Assembly (NCBI RefSeq): GCF_022548875.1
Contig: NZ_JAKZEW010000025.1
Location: forward strand, 240-37,745
DNA: 37,506 nucleotides
Direction: 5' to 3'
DNA from: Glycomyces sp. L485
GTDB lineage: Bacteria; Actinomycetota; Actinomycetes; Mycobacteriales; Micromonosporaceae
Position 1 is the first letter of the stretch, and every line of letters begins with the position of its first letter. A model generated the notes under the pieces. That model did no database searches. It was not told the DNA's origin and worked only from the letters and a program-made list of their open reading frames with translations. Positions 8,893 through 17,639 of the stretch are shown in pieces. The translations under genes were made by a program, and so were the position numbers.

Positions 8893-9945
8893 ATGACTGC
8901 ACCGATCGCCCGGCGAGGGTTCGCCCTCCTCTCCGCCGCCGCCCTCGCGGCCGCAGTTGCCGCCTGCGGCACCGACCAAAGCGACGACACTTCCGAGGAG
9001 ACCGCGGCCGAGGACGAGGCCGTCGTCCTCTACAGCGGCCGCAACGAGGAGCTCATCCAGCCCATCCTGGACGACTTCACCGCCGCCACCGGCATCGAGG
9101 TCGACGTCCGCTACTCGGGCACCGCCGAGGCCGCCGGCCTCCTGCTCGAAGAGGGTGAGCAGAGCCCGGCCGACCTGTTCCTCGCCCAGGACGCCGGCGC
9201 GCTCGGCGCCGTCTCCAAGGCGGGCCTGCTCTCCTCTCTCGACGAAGAGCTGCTCGGCCGCGTCCCGGAGACCTACCGGGCCTCGGACGGCACCTGGGTG
9301 GGCCTGACCGGCCGCTCGCGCGTCCTGATCTACGACCCCGCGAAGATCGCCGAGGACGAACTGCCGGAGTCGGTCTGGGACCTCACGAACGAGGAGTGGG
9401 AAGGCCGGGTCGCCATCGCCCCGCTGAACGGCTCGTTCCAGGCGTTCGTGACCGCCCTGCGCGTCGAGTCCGGCGACGAGGCCGCCGCGGAGTGGCTCGA
9501 AGGCATGGCCGACGCCCCGCAGCGTGAGAAGAACGGCCCGATCGTCGAGGACGTGGCCGCGGGCGAGCTCGAGGCCGGGCTGGTCAACCACTACTACATC
9601 TACGAGAAGGCCGCCGAGGCCGGCGTCCCGGTCGAGGAGTTCGGGCCGGCGCTCCACTACTTCTCCCCCGGTGACGCCGGCGGCCTGGTGAACGTGTCGG
9701 GCATCGGCGCGCTCGGCGACGCCGCCGAGAACGAGAACGTGGCCGCGCTGCTCGACTACCTGCTGGCCGCCGAGGCGCAGACGACGTTCGCAGAGAGCAC
9801 CTTCGAATACCCGCTCATCGAGGGCGTGGCCGGTCCCGAGGGCCAGCCCGCGCTCGAAGAGCTCGTCGGGCCCGAGATCGACCTGAACGACCTCGACGAC
9901 CTGGCCACGACCGTCCAGATGATCCAGGAAGCGGGTCTGGCATAG
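8893..9945 (+). CDS. Ferric iron ABC transporter substrate-binding lipoprotein (FbpA/AfuA-like)
   Basis: A 350-aa secreted lipoprotein. The signal peptide ends in the lipobox AAVAAC at about residues 20-25, followed by an acidic linker and the class 1 iron-binding fold (VVLYSGRNEELIQPILDDF). NHYYIYEK carries the adjacent tyrosines that bind Fe3+ in FbpA-type proteins. It should deliver ferric iron to the permease and ATPase encoded next. The ATG at 8893 follows AAAGGA. The upstream iron box argues for iron rather than another oxyanion or sugar as substrate. The exact iron form (free ferric or a ferric complex) cannot be told from the sequence. Confidence 0.92.
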   Translation: MTAPIARRGFALLSAAALAAAVAACGTDQSDDTSEETAAEDEAVVLYSGRNEELIQPILDDFTAATGIEVDVRYSGTAEAAGLLLEEGEQSPADLFLAQDAGALGAVSKAGLLSSLDEELLGRVPETYRASDGTWVGLTGRSRVLIYDPAKIAEDELPESVWDLTNEEWEGRVAIAPLNGSFQAFVTALRVESGDEAAAEWLEGMADAPQREKNGPIVEDVAAGELEAGLVNHYYIYEKAAEAGVPVEEFGPALHYFSPGDAGGLVNVSGIGALGDAAENENVAALLDYLLAAEAQTTFAESTFEYPLIEGVAGPEGQPALEELVGPEIDLNDLDDLATTVQMIQEAGLA

Positions 9946-10040
9946 CAGGCATCACTGCGGAACGCAGCCGCGCGGCGATCCGACCGCCCGGCCCGGCACT
10001 CCTGCGCCGGGCCGGGCGGGGCGCCGCGTGGCTGTGGTGC

Positions 10041-11528
10041 GTGCCCGCGATCGTCGCAGCGCTGGTGCCGGTGGCGTACCTCGCGTGGCGCACGGGCCAG
10101 GCCGGGGGCTCGGCGATCGCCGAGCAGCTCGGGCGCCCGCGACTGATCGAGGCGACCGGCCGCACCCTGATGCTCGCGGGCACGGTCACCGCCGCCTGCC
10201 TGGTCATAGGCATCGCCACGGCCTTCCTGGTTTCGCGCACCGACCTGCGGTTGAGAGCAGCGGTGAACCTGTCGGCCTCGCTGCCGCTGGCCGTGCCGAC
10301 GTATGTGGCCGCGTTCTCGTGGCGGGCGGCCTTCCCGGGGGCCGAGGGCTTCTGGATCTCGGCGCTGGTGCTGACCGTCTCCAGCTTTCCGTACGTCCAC
10401 CTGCCGGTCGCCGCGGCGCTCAGCCGCTCCGACCCTGCGCTGGAGGAGCAGTCACGGAGTCTCGGCGAGGGCCCGTGGCGGACGTTCTTCAAGGTGACGC
10501 TGCGCCAGGTGGCCCCGGCCGCCGTTGCCGGAGCGCTGCTGTGCGCGCTGTACGTCTTCTCCGACTTCGGGGCCGTCTCGATCCTGAACTACCGGACGTT
10601 CACCCAGGAGATCTACGTGGCCTGGCGGCTCGGCTTCGACCACACCGGCGCGCTGGTCCTGGCCTCGGCACTGGTGCTGCTCACCCTGATCGTGCTCGCC
10701 GGGGAGTGGGCCGCAGCGGCCCCCGGCCGCAGGGCCCGACGCGAAAGCGCCTCTTCGCGGGCCCCCGTCCGACTGCCCCTCGGGCGCGGCCGGCCGCTGG
10801 TGTACCTCGGGCTCGCCGTGCTCGCCGTGCTCTCGCTGGGCGTGCCGGGCTGGAGCCTGGCCCGGTGGACCCTCGACGGCGTCTCGACGGCCGACCCCGC
10901 CGAGGTGTGGGGCGCGACGTGGACGTCGCTGTACCTCTCGGGTGCGGCGGCGATCCTCACGGTCGCGCTGGTCGTGCCGGTCGGACTCTACGTCGCTCGG
11001 CGCCGCGGGCCGCTCGCGGCGGCGACCGAGCGGATCGTCTATGTCGGCTACGCGCTCCCGGGCGTGGTGATCGGCCTGTCGCTGGTGTTCATGGCGATCA
11101 ACGTCGACTGGGTCCGCGAACGGTTCTACCAGACTGCGCCGCTGCTCGTGTTCGGCTACGCGGTGCTGCTGCTGCCTTTGGGGATGGGCGCGGTCAAGGC
11201 CAGCGCGGCGCAGGCCTCCCCGCAGCTGGGGCAGGTCGCGGCGTCCCTGGGCGCCGGGCCGGTCAGGCGTTTCGCGACGATCACGCTGCCGCTGACCGCG
11301 CCGGGGATCGCGGCCGGGGCCGCGCTGGTGTTCCTGACGGCGATGAAGGAGCTCCCGGCGACGCTGCTGCTGCGTCCGTCGGGCACCGAGACGCTCGCGA
11401 CGCGCCTGTGGACCTATACCGACGTAGCGGCGTTCTCGGCGGCCGCCCCGTACGCCGCGCTCATCGTGGTGGTATCGGCGGTGCCGATCTGGTTGCTCAG
11501 CAGAAGGATTGGAAGGCAGGGGCCATGA
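10041..11528 (+). CDS. Ferric iron ABC transporter permease (FbpB-like, fused double domain)
   Basis: A permease of about 495 aa with two tandem binding-protein-dependent transport domains and about 12 transmembrane helices. Each half has an EAA loop for contact with the ATPase (EEQSRSLGEGPWRTFFKVT and QVAASLGAGPVRRFATI). The annotated start is GTG 10041, but it has no ribosome-binding site and cuts into the first helix. The frame is open back into the preceding gene and encodes a plausible Arg-rich N-terminus (about ITAERSRAAIRPPG onward), with no ATG, GTG or TTG in it. An ATC at 9951 would suit as a start by position. It ends in an ATGA overlap with the ATPase gene. Confidence 0.9.
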   Translation: MPAIVAALVPVAYLAWRTGQAGGSAIAEQLGRPRLIEATGRTLMLAGTVTAACLVIGIATAFLVSRTDLRLRAAVNLSASLPLAVPTYVAAFSWRAAFPGAEGFWISALVLTVSSFPYVHLPVAAALSRSDPALEEQSRSLGEGPWRTFFKVTLRQVAPAAVAGALLCALYVFSDFGAVSILNYRTFTQEIYVAWRLGFDHTGALVLASALVLLTLIVLAGEWAAAAPGRRARRESASSRAPVRLPLGRGRPLVYLGLAVLAVLSLGVPGWSLARWTLDGVSTADPAEVWGATWTSLYLSGAAAILTVALVVPVGLYVARRRGPLAAATERIVYVGYALPGVVIGLSLVFMAINVDWVRERFYQTAPLLVFGYAVLLLPLGMGAVKASAAQASPQLGQVAASLGAGPVRRFATITLPLTAPGIAAGAALVFLTAMKELPATLLLRPSGTETLATRLWTYTDVAAFSAAAPYAALIVVVSAVPIWLLSRRIGRQGP

Positions 11529-12520
11529 GCGAACTGCGGATCGAGGGCCTGAGGAAGGCCTTCGGCGAGACCGTCGCCCTCGACGGTGCGGACCTGGCGG
11601 TCGAAGAAGGCGAGTTGGTGGCCGTCCTGGGGCCCTCGGGCTGCGGGAAGACGACGCTGCTGCGGTGCGTCGCCGGATTCGAGCGGCCTGACGGCGGTTC
11701 GATCACGGTGGCGGGGAAGCCGATCGACCATCTGGCGCCGCAGGCGCGACGGATCGGCGTGGTCCCGCAGGAGGGCGCGCTGTTCCCGCATCTGTCGGTG
11801 GGCCGCAACGTGTCCTACGGGCTGCGCGGCGCGGCGCGGTCGGGCCGTGTCTCGGAGGTGTTGGATCTGGTGGGTCTGGGCGGCTATGAGCGGCGCATGC
11901 CGCATGAGCTGTCGGGCGGGCAGCGCCAGCGGGTCGCTCTGGCGCGGGCCATGGCGCCGCGGCCGGAGCTGATCCTGCTCGACGAGCCGTTCAGCGCGCT
12001 CGACGCGGGTCTGCGGCAGTCGCTGCGCGGCCAGGTCGCCGCGGCGCTCCGGACCGATGGGGCGACGGCGGTGCTGGTGACCCACGATCAGGACGAGGCG
12101 TTGAGTCTGTCCGGGCGGGTCGCGGTCATGCGTGCGGGCCGGATCGTCCAGTTCGCGTCCCCGTCGGAGGTGTACCGGTCCCCTGCCGACTCGTGGACGG
12201 CCTCCTTCGTCGGCGATGCGGTCTGGCTCGAGGCCGAGGTGGCGGGCGGTGTCGCGGCGACGGTGCTCGGCGATGTCGGCACCGACGCCCCCGACGGCCG
12301 GGCCCGGCTCATGCTCCGGCCCGAGCAGTTGCGGCTCGGCGAGGGCGAGCCGAATGCGACGGTCGCGGAGGTCGAGTACTTCGGGCACGACGCGCTGGTG
12401 ATGCTCGAACCGATGAACGGGGAGCGGCTGCGCGCCAGGGTCCTCGGGGCCGCGCCGGAGGCGGGACAGCCGGTGTCGGTGACTGTGGACGGCGAGGCGC
12501 GGGCCTTCGAAACGGCGTGA
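11525..12520 (+). CDS. Ferric iron ABC transporter ATP-binding protein (FbpC-like)
   Basis: A 331-aa ABC ATPase that energises the preceding permease. Walker A is GPSGCGKT (residues 36-43), the signature LSGGQ (129-133), Walker B LILLDEP, the D-loop SALD and the H-loop in VTHDQDEAL. The C-terminal third is a TOBE-type regulatory domain (RLMLRPEQLRL). The ATG at 11525 overlaps the permease stop (ATGA). A longer open frame in the same phase reaches back to 10028, but that part is antiphase to the permease and is not coding. It is the last gene of the iron-boxed operon; a separate promoter follows. Confidence 0.95.
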   Translation: MSELRIEGLRKAFGETVALDGADLAVEEGELVAVLGPSGCGKTTLLRCVAGFERPDGGSITVAGKPIDHLAPQARRIGVVPQEGALFPHLSVGRNVSYGLRGAARSGRVSEVLDLVGLGGYERRMPHELSGGQRQRVALARAMAPRPELILLDEPFSALDAGLRQSLRGQVAAALRTDGATAVLVTHDQDEALSLSGRVAVMRAGRIVQFASPSEVYRSPADSWTASFVGDAVWLEAEVAGGVAATVLGDVGTDAPDGRARLMLRPEQLRLGEGEPNATVAEVEYFGHDALVMLEPMNGERLRARVLGAAPEAGQPVSVTVDGEARAFETA

Positions 12521-12532
12521 AACCGCAAGGCA

Positions 12533-12561
12533 TTGACATGTATTTATGCGAGCTCTACGGT
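12533..12561 (+). promoter_or_regulatory. Sigma-A-type promoter of the CstA-family gene
   Basis: A consensus -35 TTGACA at 12533-12538 and -10 TACGGT at 12556-12561 are separated by 17 bp. They lie just after the ATPase stop and about 50 bases before the CstA start. The local sequence is more AT-rich than its surroundings. Confidence 0.7.
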
Positions 12562-12576
12562 GTTACTACCGTTGAG
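12553..12576. promoter_or_regulatory. Inverted repeat overlapping the CstA promoter -10
   Basis: Arms CTCTACGGT and ACCGTTGAG (8 of 9 pairs) are separated by six bases. The left arm contains the -10 element and the right arm covers the expected transcription start. This placement suits a repressor operator, or a hairpin at the 5' end of the mRNA. No known regulator consensus was recognised. Confidence 0.5.
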
Positions 12577-12612
12577 TTGCTTTGGTCACATCTTCACTTT
12601 GGAGGCCAGGCC

Positions 12613-14343
12613 ATGCCCGCATTCATCTTGGCGATCACGGTGCTCGCACTGTTCGCCTGCGGCTTCATCTATTACTCCCGCTACCTCTCGGAGAAGGTCT
12701 ACCGGCTCGACCCCTCCTACGTGACGCCCGCCCACCGCTTCAACGACGGCGTCGACTTCGTCCCCACCAACAAGCACGTCCTGTTCGGCCACCACTTCAC
12801 CTCGGTCGCCGGCGCCGCCCCCATCGTCGGCCCGGCCATCGCCGTCTTCTGGGGATGGCTTCCGGCCCTGCTGTGGATCGTCGTCGGCACCATTGTCGCC
12901 GCCGGGGTCCACGACTTCGGCGCGCTCGTCCTGTCGGTGCGCCACCGGGCCAAAGGCATCGGCACGCTCACCAAGGACGTCGTCGGCGCCCGGGCCGGCA
13001 CCCTGTTCCTGGTCATCATCTTCTTCCTGCTGACCCTGGTCAACGCCGTGTTCTCGGTCGTCATCGGCAATCTGCTGGTGGCCAACCCGGGCGCGGTCAT
13101 CCCGATCTTCGGCGAGATCCCCATCGCGATCGCCATCGGCTACTACGTGTACAAGCGGAGGAGCACCGCGCTCGTGCCGAGCCTGCTCGGCGTCGCGGCC
13201 CTGTACCTCCTGATCTGGGTCGGCCAGGCCGTCCCCATCGACATCCAGCCGCTGGCCGAGGGCCTCGGCGTCGAGCAGACCCGCAACGTGTGGATCGTGA
13301 TCCTGTTCGCCTACACCTTCATCGCCTCGCGCATCCCGGTGTGGGTGCTGCTCCAGCCTCGGGACTACATCAACTCCCACCAGCTGTTCGTCGCGCTCGC
13401 GATCGTGCTCCTCGGCGTCGGCGTCGGCTGGAACACTATGGTCGCCCCGGCCCTCAACACGGTGCCCGAGGGCAGCCCGAACATGTTCCCGTTCCTGTTC
13501 ATCACGATCGCCTGCGGCGCCATCTCGGGTTTCCACTGCCTGGTCTCCTCGGGCACGACAGCCAAGCAGCTCGACAAGGAGACCGACGCGCGCTACGTCG
13601 GCTACGGCGCCGCGATAGGCGAAGGCACCCTCGCACTGTGCTCGGTGCTCGCCGTCGGGGCGGGAGTCGCGGCCACGCAGGCCGAATGGGACGGCCTCTA
13701 CGCCGACTTCGGGACCGCCTCCGGCGGGGCGGTCGGCAACTTCGTCAACGGCCTGGCCGTCTTCGCAAGCAACCTCGGCATCCCCCTCGACTACGCGGTG
13801 ATCTTCGCCGCGGTCGTGGTGATCTCCTTTGCAGCGACCACAATGGATACCGGGGTGCGGTTGCAGCGGTATGTGGTCCAGGAGATCGCCCAACTGGCGG
13901 GCTGGCGGAGGCTCGCGGACAACCTGACCCTGGCCGGGCTGATCGCCGTGGCGATGCCCCTCGCCTTGGCGCTCATGCCCGGCGGTGAGGACGCCGGCTA
14001 CGCCTTCGGGGTCCTCTGGCAGCTGTTCGGCACCACGAACCAGCTGCTCGCGGGCCTGGCGCTGGCGGTGATCGCGGTGTGGGTGGTCAAGCGGCGCGCG
14101 AATCCGCTCGCGCAGATCATCCCGCTGGTGTTCCTGGTGGGGATGACGACGTGGGCGCTCATCCTCAACCTGCGCAACTTCATCGAGGCAGAGGAGTGGG
14201 TGCTCGCCCCGCTGGACGCGGTCATCTTCGTGCTCGCGCTCTGGATGATCGTCGAGGCCGCCCGCGGCCTCGCGGCCGCCTGGCCCGAGCGCAAGGGACC
14301 GGCCCGGACGGCCCCCTCCGAGGACCGCGAGGAGGCCGCGTAG
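12613..14343 (+). CDS. cstA: CstA-family carbon-starvation transporter (pyruvate/peptide permease)
   Basis: A 576-aa polytopic membrane protein of the CstA/BtsT family, whose characterised members import pyruvate or have been linked to peptide uptake under carbon limitation. Family blocks are intact: GHHFTSVAGAAPIVGPAIAVFWGW near residue 55-80, VVISFAATTMDTGVRLQRYVVQE and LFGTTNQLLAGLALAVIA. It is shorter than the 700-aa enterobacterial proteins, which is common in Gram-positives. The ATG at 12613 has GGAGG seven bases upstream. It ends in tandem TAG stops followed by a bidirectional terminator. The substrate is inferred from the family only. Confidence 0.92.
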   Translation: MPAFILAITVLALFACGFIYYSRYLSEKVYRLDPSYVTPAHRFNDGVDFVPTNKHVLFGHHFTSVAGAAPIVGPAIAVFWGWLPALLWIVVGTIVAAGVHDFGALVLSVRHRAKGIGTLTKDVVGARAGTLFLVIIFFLLTLVNAVFSVVIGNLLVANPGAVIPIFGEIPIAIAIGYYVYKRRSTALVPSLLGVAALYLLIWVGQAVPIDIQPLAEGLGVEQTRNVWIVILFAYTFIASRIPVWVLLQPRDYINSHQLFVALAIVLLGVGVGWNTMVAPALNTVPEGSPNMFPFLFITIACGAISGFHCLVSSGTTAKQLDKETDARYVGYGAAIGEGTLALCSVLAVGAGVAATQAEWDGLYADFGTASGGAVGNFVNGLAVFASNLGIPLDYAVIFAAVVVISFAATTMDTGVRLQRYVVQEIAQLAGWRRLADNLTLAGLIAVAMPLALALMPGGEDAGYAFGVLWQLFGTTNQLLAGLALAVIAVWVVKRRANPLAQIIPLVFLVGMTTWALILNLRNFIEAEEWVLAPLDAVIFVLALWMIVEAARGLAAAWPERKGPARTAPSEDREEAA

Positions 14344-14358
14344 TAGCGGCAGCGCCGA

Positions 14359-14394
14359 AAAGGGCCGCCGGGGCGAATGCCCCAGCGGCCCTTT
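14359..14394. terminator. Bidirectional intrinsic terminator
   Basis: A long hairpin, AAAGGGCCGC...GCGGCCCTTT, with an inner GGGGC/GCCCC stem, one C/A mismatch and a GAAT loop. A-tracts on one side and T-tracts on the other serve both strands. It separates the convergent CstA and lipoprotein genes. Confidence 0.85.
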
Positions 14395-14419
14395 CATGCG
14401 CGCCCGTTCAGTTGCGGCG

Positions 14420-15295
14420 CTATTGCATCATGCCCGCGAACTCGTCGAAGGAGCGCAGGTTGTCGGTCTCGGGGGCGGCGATGTCGTAGTCGCCGCCGAT
14501 CTCGACGACCTCGCTGTCCATCACCATGGTCATGCCCTCGATCTCCGGGAGGGTCATCTGCATGGCCTTGAGCAGGCCGTCGTCGTCGAGGGTGACGGTG
14601 ATCTCGGTGCCGTCGATCATCTCGGCGCCGTTGGCCGCGCCGCCGGTAGCGCCCATGAGGGACTGCATGGCCTCGGAGTCGGAGTTCAGGGTACCGGTGT
14701 AGACCCCGTCGCCGACCTCCTCGACGTCGGACAGCTCGCCGAGCATCAACTCGGTCTGCTCGGCCAGGTCGAAGCTGCCGAACTGCTCGTAGATGTCGCC
14801 GAGCTCTCCTCCCTCGGCGAGGTCGATCGTGAACCAGGCGTCCTCGCCGAAGTCCTCGGCCATCGCGTCGAACATGCCGCCCGACAGCTGCATGTAGATC
14901 ACGTCCTCGACGAGGATGGTCTCGGTGTGCATGTCGGCGAACATGGCCTCCATCATCTCGGCCGTCTCGGGGTCGTCGGAGAAGTCCTCGCCCATCGCCT
15001 CCATGATCGCGCTCATGTACATGTCCTGAGAGGACTGCGAGGAGTCGCCGTCGACGACGTTGGTCATGTCCATGAAGTCGATGCCGTCGATGGTCATCGA
15101 CGACTCCATCTTGTAGGAACCGCCGTCCAGGCCCTCGTAGGAGGCGAGCACGGCCTGCTGGGGGCTCAGGCGGGCGGCGCCGTCGCCCTCCTCCGAGCCC
15201 GAACCGGAGTCGGAGCCCGAACCGCACGCGGCCAGACCGAGCGCGAGTGCGGGGATCGCCGATGCGCTGACGAGGCGACGGGTGGTGGTTGACAT
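14420..15295 (-). CDS. Met- and acid-rich secreted lipoprotein (LppX/LprG-like fold possible)
   Basis: A 291-aa protein with a lipoprotein signal peptide, lipobox LGLAAC and Cys24 as the modified residue, then a Gly/Ser linker. The mature part is rich in Asp, Glu and Met. It has alternating strands (YKMESSMTIDGIDFMDM, ITVTLDDDGLLKAMQMTL) like the LppX/LprG and LolA-type beta-sheet lipoproteins that carry lipids across the actinobacterial envelope. That similarity is by pattern only. The ATG at 15295 follows GGAGGAAG. The Met clusters (for example MEAMFADMHTE) are unusual but no metal-binding function can be claimed. Confidence 0.8.
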   Translation of the reverse strand: MSTTTRRLVSASAIPALALGLAACGSGSDSGSGSEEGDGAARLSPQQAVLASYEGLDGGSYKMESSMTIDGIDFMDMTNVVDGDSSQSSQDMYMSAIMEAMGEDFSDDPETAEMMEAMFADMHTETILVEDVIYMQLSGGMFDAMAEDFGEDAWFTIDLAEGGELGDIYEQFGSFDLAEQTELMLGELSDVEEVGDGVYTGTLNSDSEAMQSLMGATGGAANGAEMIDGTEITVTLDDDGLLKAMQMTLPEIEGMTMVMDSEVVEIGGDYDIAAPETDNLRSFDEFAGMMQ

Positions 15296-15346
15296 CTGCT
15301 TCCTCCAATGTGGAAAGGGGTCGGTTTCCTACGTCCTAAGCCTACA

Positions 15347-15384
15347 ACGAAGCCGCCGCACCCTCGGGGCGCGGCGGCCTTCGT
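15347..15384 (-). terminator. Terminator of the GH43 gene
   Basis: Arms ACGAAGCCGCCGC and GCGGCGGCCTTCGT pair with a single bulged base around a GC-rich loop. The hairpin sits 12 bases past the GH43-protein stop. The following U-tract is weak on the minus strand. Confidence 0.65.
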
Positions 15385-15395
15385 GCAGGTCGGGG

Positions 15396-17588
15396 CTACT
15401 GCCAAGCCTGCTGGATGCGCTCGTACTCCTCGGCGGTCACCGGGAGGACTGTGCCGTGTCGCGGGCTCGACGGGAGGTCGTAATCGGCCGAGACCGTCCA
15501 CTGTCCACCGGCGAGGTCGGTGGTCTCGAAGGGGACGTAGCCCCTGCCGCCGAACTCGTCGATGAACATGTACCACTTCTCCTCGGTGTTGGACTTGAAG
15601 ATCAGCGGGCCCTCGCCGGCGCCGATGTCGCCGGAGCCGATGCACTCGGTCAGGAAGTCCCATTCGGTGTCCGTCAGGGACGTCGAGCTCTCGGCGAGGA
15701 TGAACTTGCCGCACGGCGAGTTCGGGGTATTGGAACGCTCGTCCTTGGTGAAGCGGTAGTAGACGCCGTCGTGGTCGATGACCGTCGAGTCGATCGTCGA
15801 GTAGCCGGCGTCGACCCACACCTGAGGTTCGGAGAAGTTCACGAAGTCGCGGGTCGTCGCGTACATCATCCGGTTGTAGGTGTTGTCGGTGTGGTCGGGC
15901 GTCTCGTAGAGCTTGGAGGCCCAGAAGACGACGTAGGCGTCGAGTTCGGCGTCCCAATAGGTCTCGGGCGCCCAGGTGTTGCCGGCATCCTCGGGCGAGA
16001 CCTCGGCCAGGCGGCCCTCACTCCAGTTCACGAGGTCGGTGCTCTCCCAGACCATGATCGAGCGGCTGCCGTGGCGCTGGGCGCCGTCCCAGTCGCCGCT
16101 GCCGTGGATCTTCAGGTCCGTGCCGATGAGGTAGAACCGGTCGCCTTCGGGCGAGCGGATGATGTACGGGTCGCGCACCCCCTCCTCGCCCTGGTCGGAT
16201 CTGAGGATCGGCTGGGCGCCGTTGAGCTCGGTCCAGTGCAGCGGGTCGTTCCCCTCGCTGAGCGCGGCGTAGACCTGTTCGCCGCTCGCGGTCCCCTCAC
16301 CGGTGAAGTAGGTGAAGAAGTAGCCGGTGTAGTCGGCCTGCTCGGGCAGCGGCGGGACGGTCGCGGTGAACTTGACCTTCTCCTTGGCGCCGCCGCGTTC
16401 GACGGTGGCCTTGAGCTTGACGGTGTAAGTCGCGCCGCCGGGCTCGTCGCGGTTGACCAGGCCGTCCGCGGAGATGACCGACGACTTGCTGGACTTCCAG
16501 GTGATGGTGGTGCCGTTGGCGCCCTCGGTCGGCAGATGCAGGGCCGATCGCGCGTCGTCGACATTGATCACTTCGAGCGCGGCGGCGTCGATGGCCACCG
16601 CTTCGGCGTCGTCGTACTCGGCGAGGACGGTCACGGAGAAGTCGCGTTGCTGCTGCACGCTGCCGAGGATAACGGTTGCCGTGAGGTTGACTGTGGCATC
16701 CTCCGACTCCGGCCCTGGACGCGTCACGGCACCGGTCTCGTCTACGACAGCCGGGTCGCCGGATGTCCAGGTGATCGCCGAGCCGCCGGCTCCCTGCGTC
16801 GGCAGCGTGAGGTCGCCGATCACGGCGCTCGTGTCGCCGAGGTCGATCGCGTCGGCGTCGGCGGCGGCCTTCTCAGCGCTGATATGGGCGGCCATGTCGC
16901 CGATCTCGGCGGGGGCCAGCGCGCCGCCGTAGATGCGGAAGTCGGCCACGGAGCCCTTGAGGTACCGGTCGCCGGGGTACATCGACCTGCCGATGTAGTT
17001 CGCGGCGGTGGAGCCGCCCCCGATCTCGCCGGGCGTGATGGTGACGTTCTCGTTGCGGGCGATCTCCTGGCCGTTGAGGTAAAGGACGCCGGTGGAGTCG
17101 GCGAGGGTGTAGGCCAGGTGGTTCCAGGTGCCGCGCGTGAGGTCGAAACCCGCGGCGGTGTTCTGCTCACAGGTCCAGTGGCAGGTGCTCAGCGTGGTCC
17201 GGTACTGGTTCCCGGTGGTGAACAGGTAGCCGTCGCCCCTTGATCCGCTGGTGTTGCCCAGGCCGTAGATGAAGTAGGGGCTGGCCTGGTCGGGCGCGAT
17301 CCACACCTCGGCGGCGACGGTGATGGCGTCGAGGCCGGCCATGAGGTCGTCGGGCAGGTCCACATGGTCGTCGATGCCGTCGAATTCCAGGCCGTCGCCC
17401 CATGCGGCGCCGCCGAGCACCGTACCGTCGTGGCCGTTGCCGGACGAGTCGTGGACGACCGTGCCGTCGAGTTCGTCGAATTGGTACCAGAGAAGGGGTT
17501 CGTCCGCCGTCGCGGCGACGGCCGCTGAGGCGGGAAGCGCCACGGCCGCGGCGGCCAGGACGGTTCCCAGGAGGCGTTTAGACGTCAC
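15396..17588 (-). CDS. Secreted multidomain glycoside hydrolase family 43 protein (LamG + Ig-like repeats + GH43)
   Basis: A secreted protein of about 730 aa. From the N-terminus it has a Sec signal peptide ending in ASAAVAA, a LamG/concanavalin-like jelly roll (about 30-205; LWYQFDELDGTVVHDSSGNGHDG, ADFRIYGGAL), two atrophied bacterial Ig-like modules (about 215-385; ITWTSGDPAVVDETGAV and ITWKSSKSSVISADGLV), then a five-bladed GH43 domain (about 390-730). GVRDPYII, GYSTIDSTVI and the Glu in GAGEGPLIF are candidate catalytic positions. GH43 enzymes typically cleave arabinan or xylan side chains. The GTG at 17588 has AGGTGA upstream and is preferred to an earlier GTG at 17618. The first blade begins GYFFTYF rather than with the classical Asp-Pro. 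Confidence 0.88.
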   Translation of the reverse strand: MTSKRLLGTVLAAAAVALPASAAVAATADEPLLWYQFDELDGTVVHDSSGNGHDGTVLGGAAWGDGLEFDGIDDHVDLPDDLMAGLDAITVAAEVWIAPDQASPYFIYGLGNTSGSRGDGYLFTTGNQYRTTLSTCHWTCEQNTAAGFDLTRGTWNHLAYTLADSTGVLYLNGQEIARNENVTITPGEIGGGSTAANYIGRSMYPGDRYLKGSVADFRIYGGALAPAEIGDMAAHISAEKAAADADAIDLGDTSAVIGDLTLPTQGAGGSAITWTSGDPAVVDETGAVTRPGPESEDATVNLTATVILGSVQQQRDFSVTVLAEYDDAEAVAIDAAALEVINVDDARSALHLPTEGANGTTITWKSSKSSVISADGLVNRDEPGGATYTVKLKATVERGGAKEKVKFTATVPPLPEQADYTGYFFTYFTGEGTASGEQVYAALSEGNDPLHWTELNGAQPILRSDQGEEGVRDPYIIRSPEGDRFYLIGTDLKIHGSGDWDGAQRHGSRSIMVWESTDLVNWSEGRLAEVSPEDAGNTWAPETYWDAELDAYVVFWASKLYETPDHTDNTYNRMMYATTRDFVNFSEPQVWVDAGYSTIDSTVIDHDGVYYRFTKDERSNTPNSPCGKFILAESSTSLTDTEWDFLTECIGSGDIGAGEGPLIFKSNTEEKWYMFIDEFGGRGYVPFETTDLAGGQWTVSADYDLPSSPRHGTVLPVTAEEYERIQQAWQ

Positions 17589-17639
17589 TGTCTCACCTAT
17601 CTGCTTTGGATCGGTCACCGTCGCCGGTTCCAGGTGACC

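Noticed and set aside
10028..12520. One 830-residue plus-strand frame spanning permease and ATPase
   Set aside because: Only its last 331 residues are the ATPase; the first part is out of frame with the permease and is Arg/Gly-rich shadow sequence.
12586..14397. A long minus-strand frame opposite the CstA-family gene
   Set aside because: Low-complexity Arg/Glu/Asp/His-rich shadow; the plus strand has a promoter, ribosome-binding site and intact transporter motifs.
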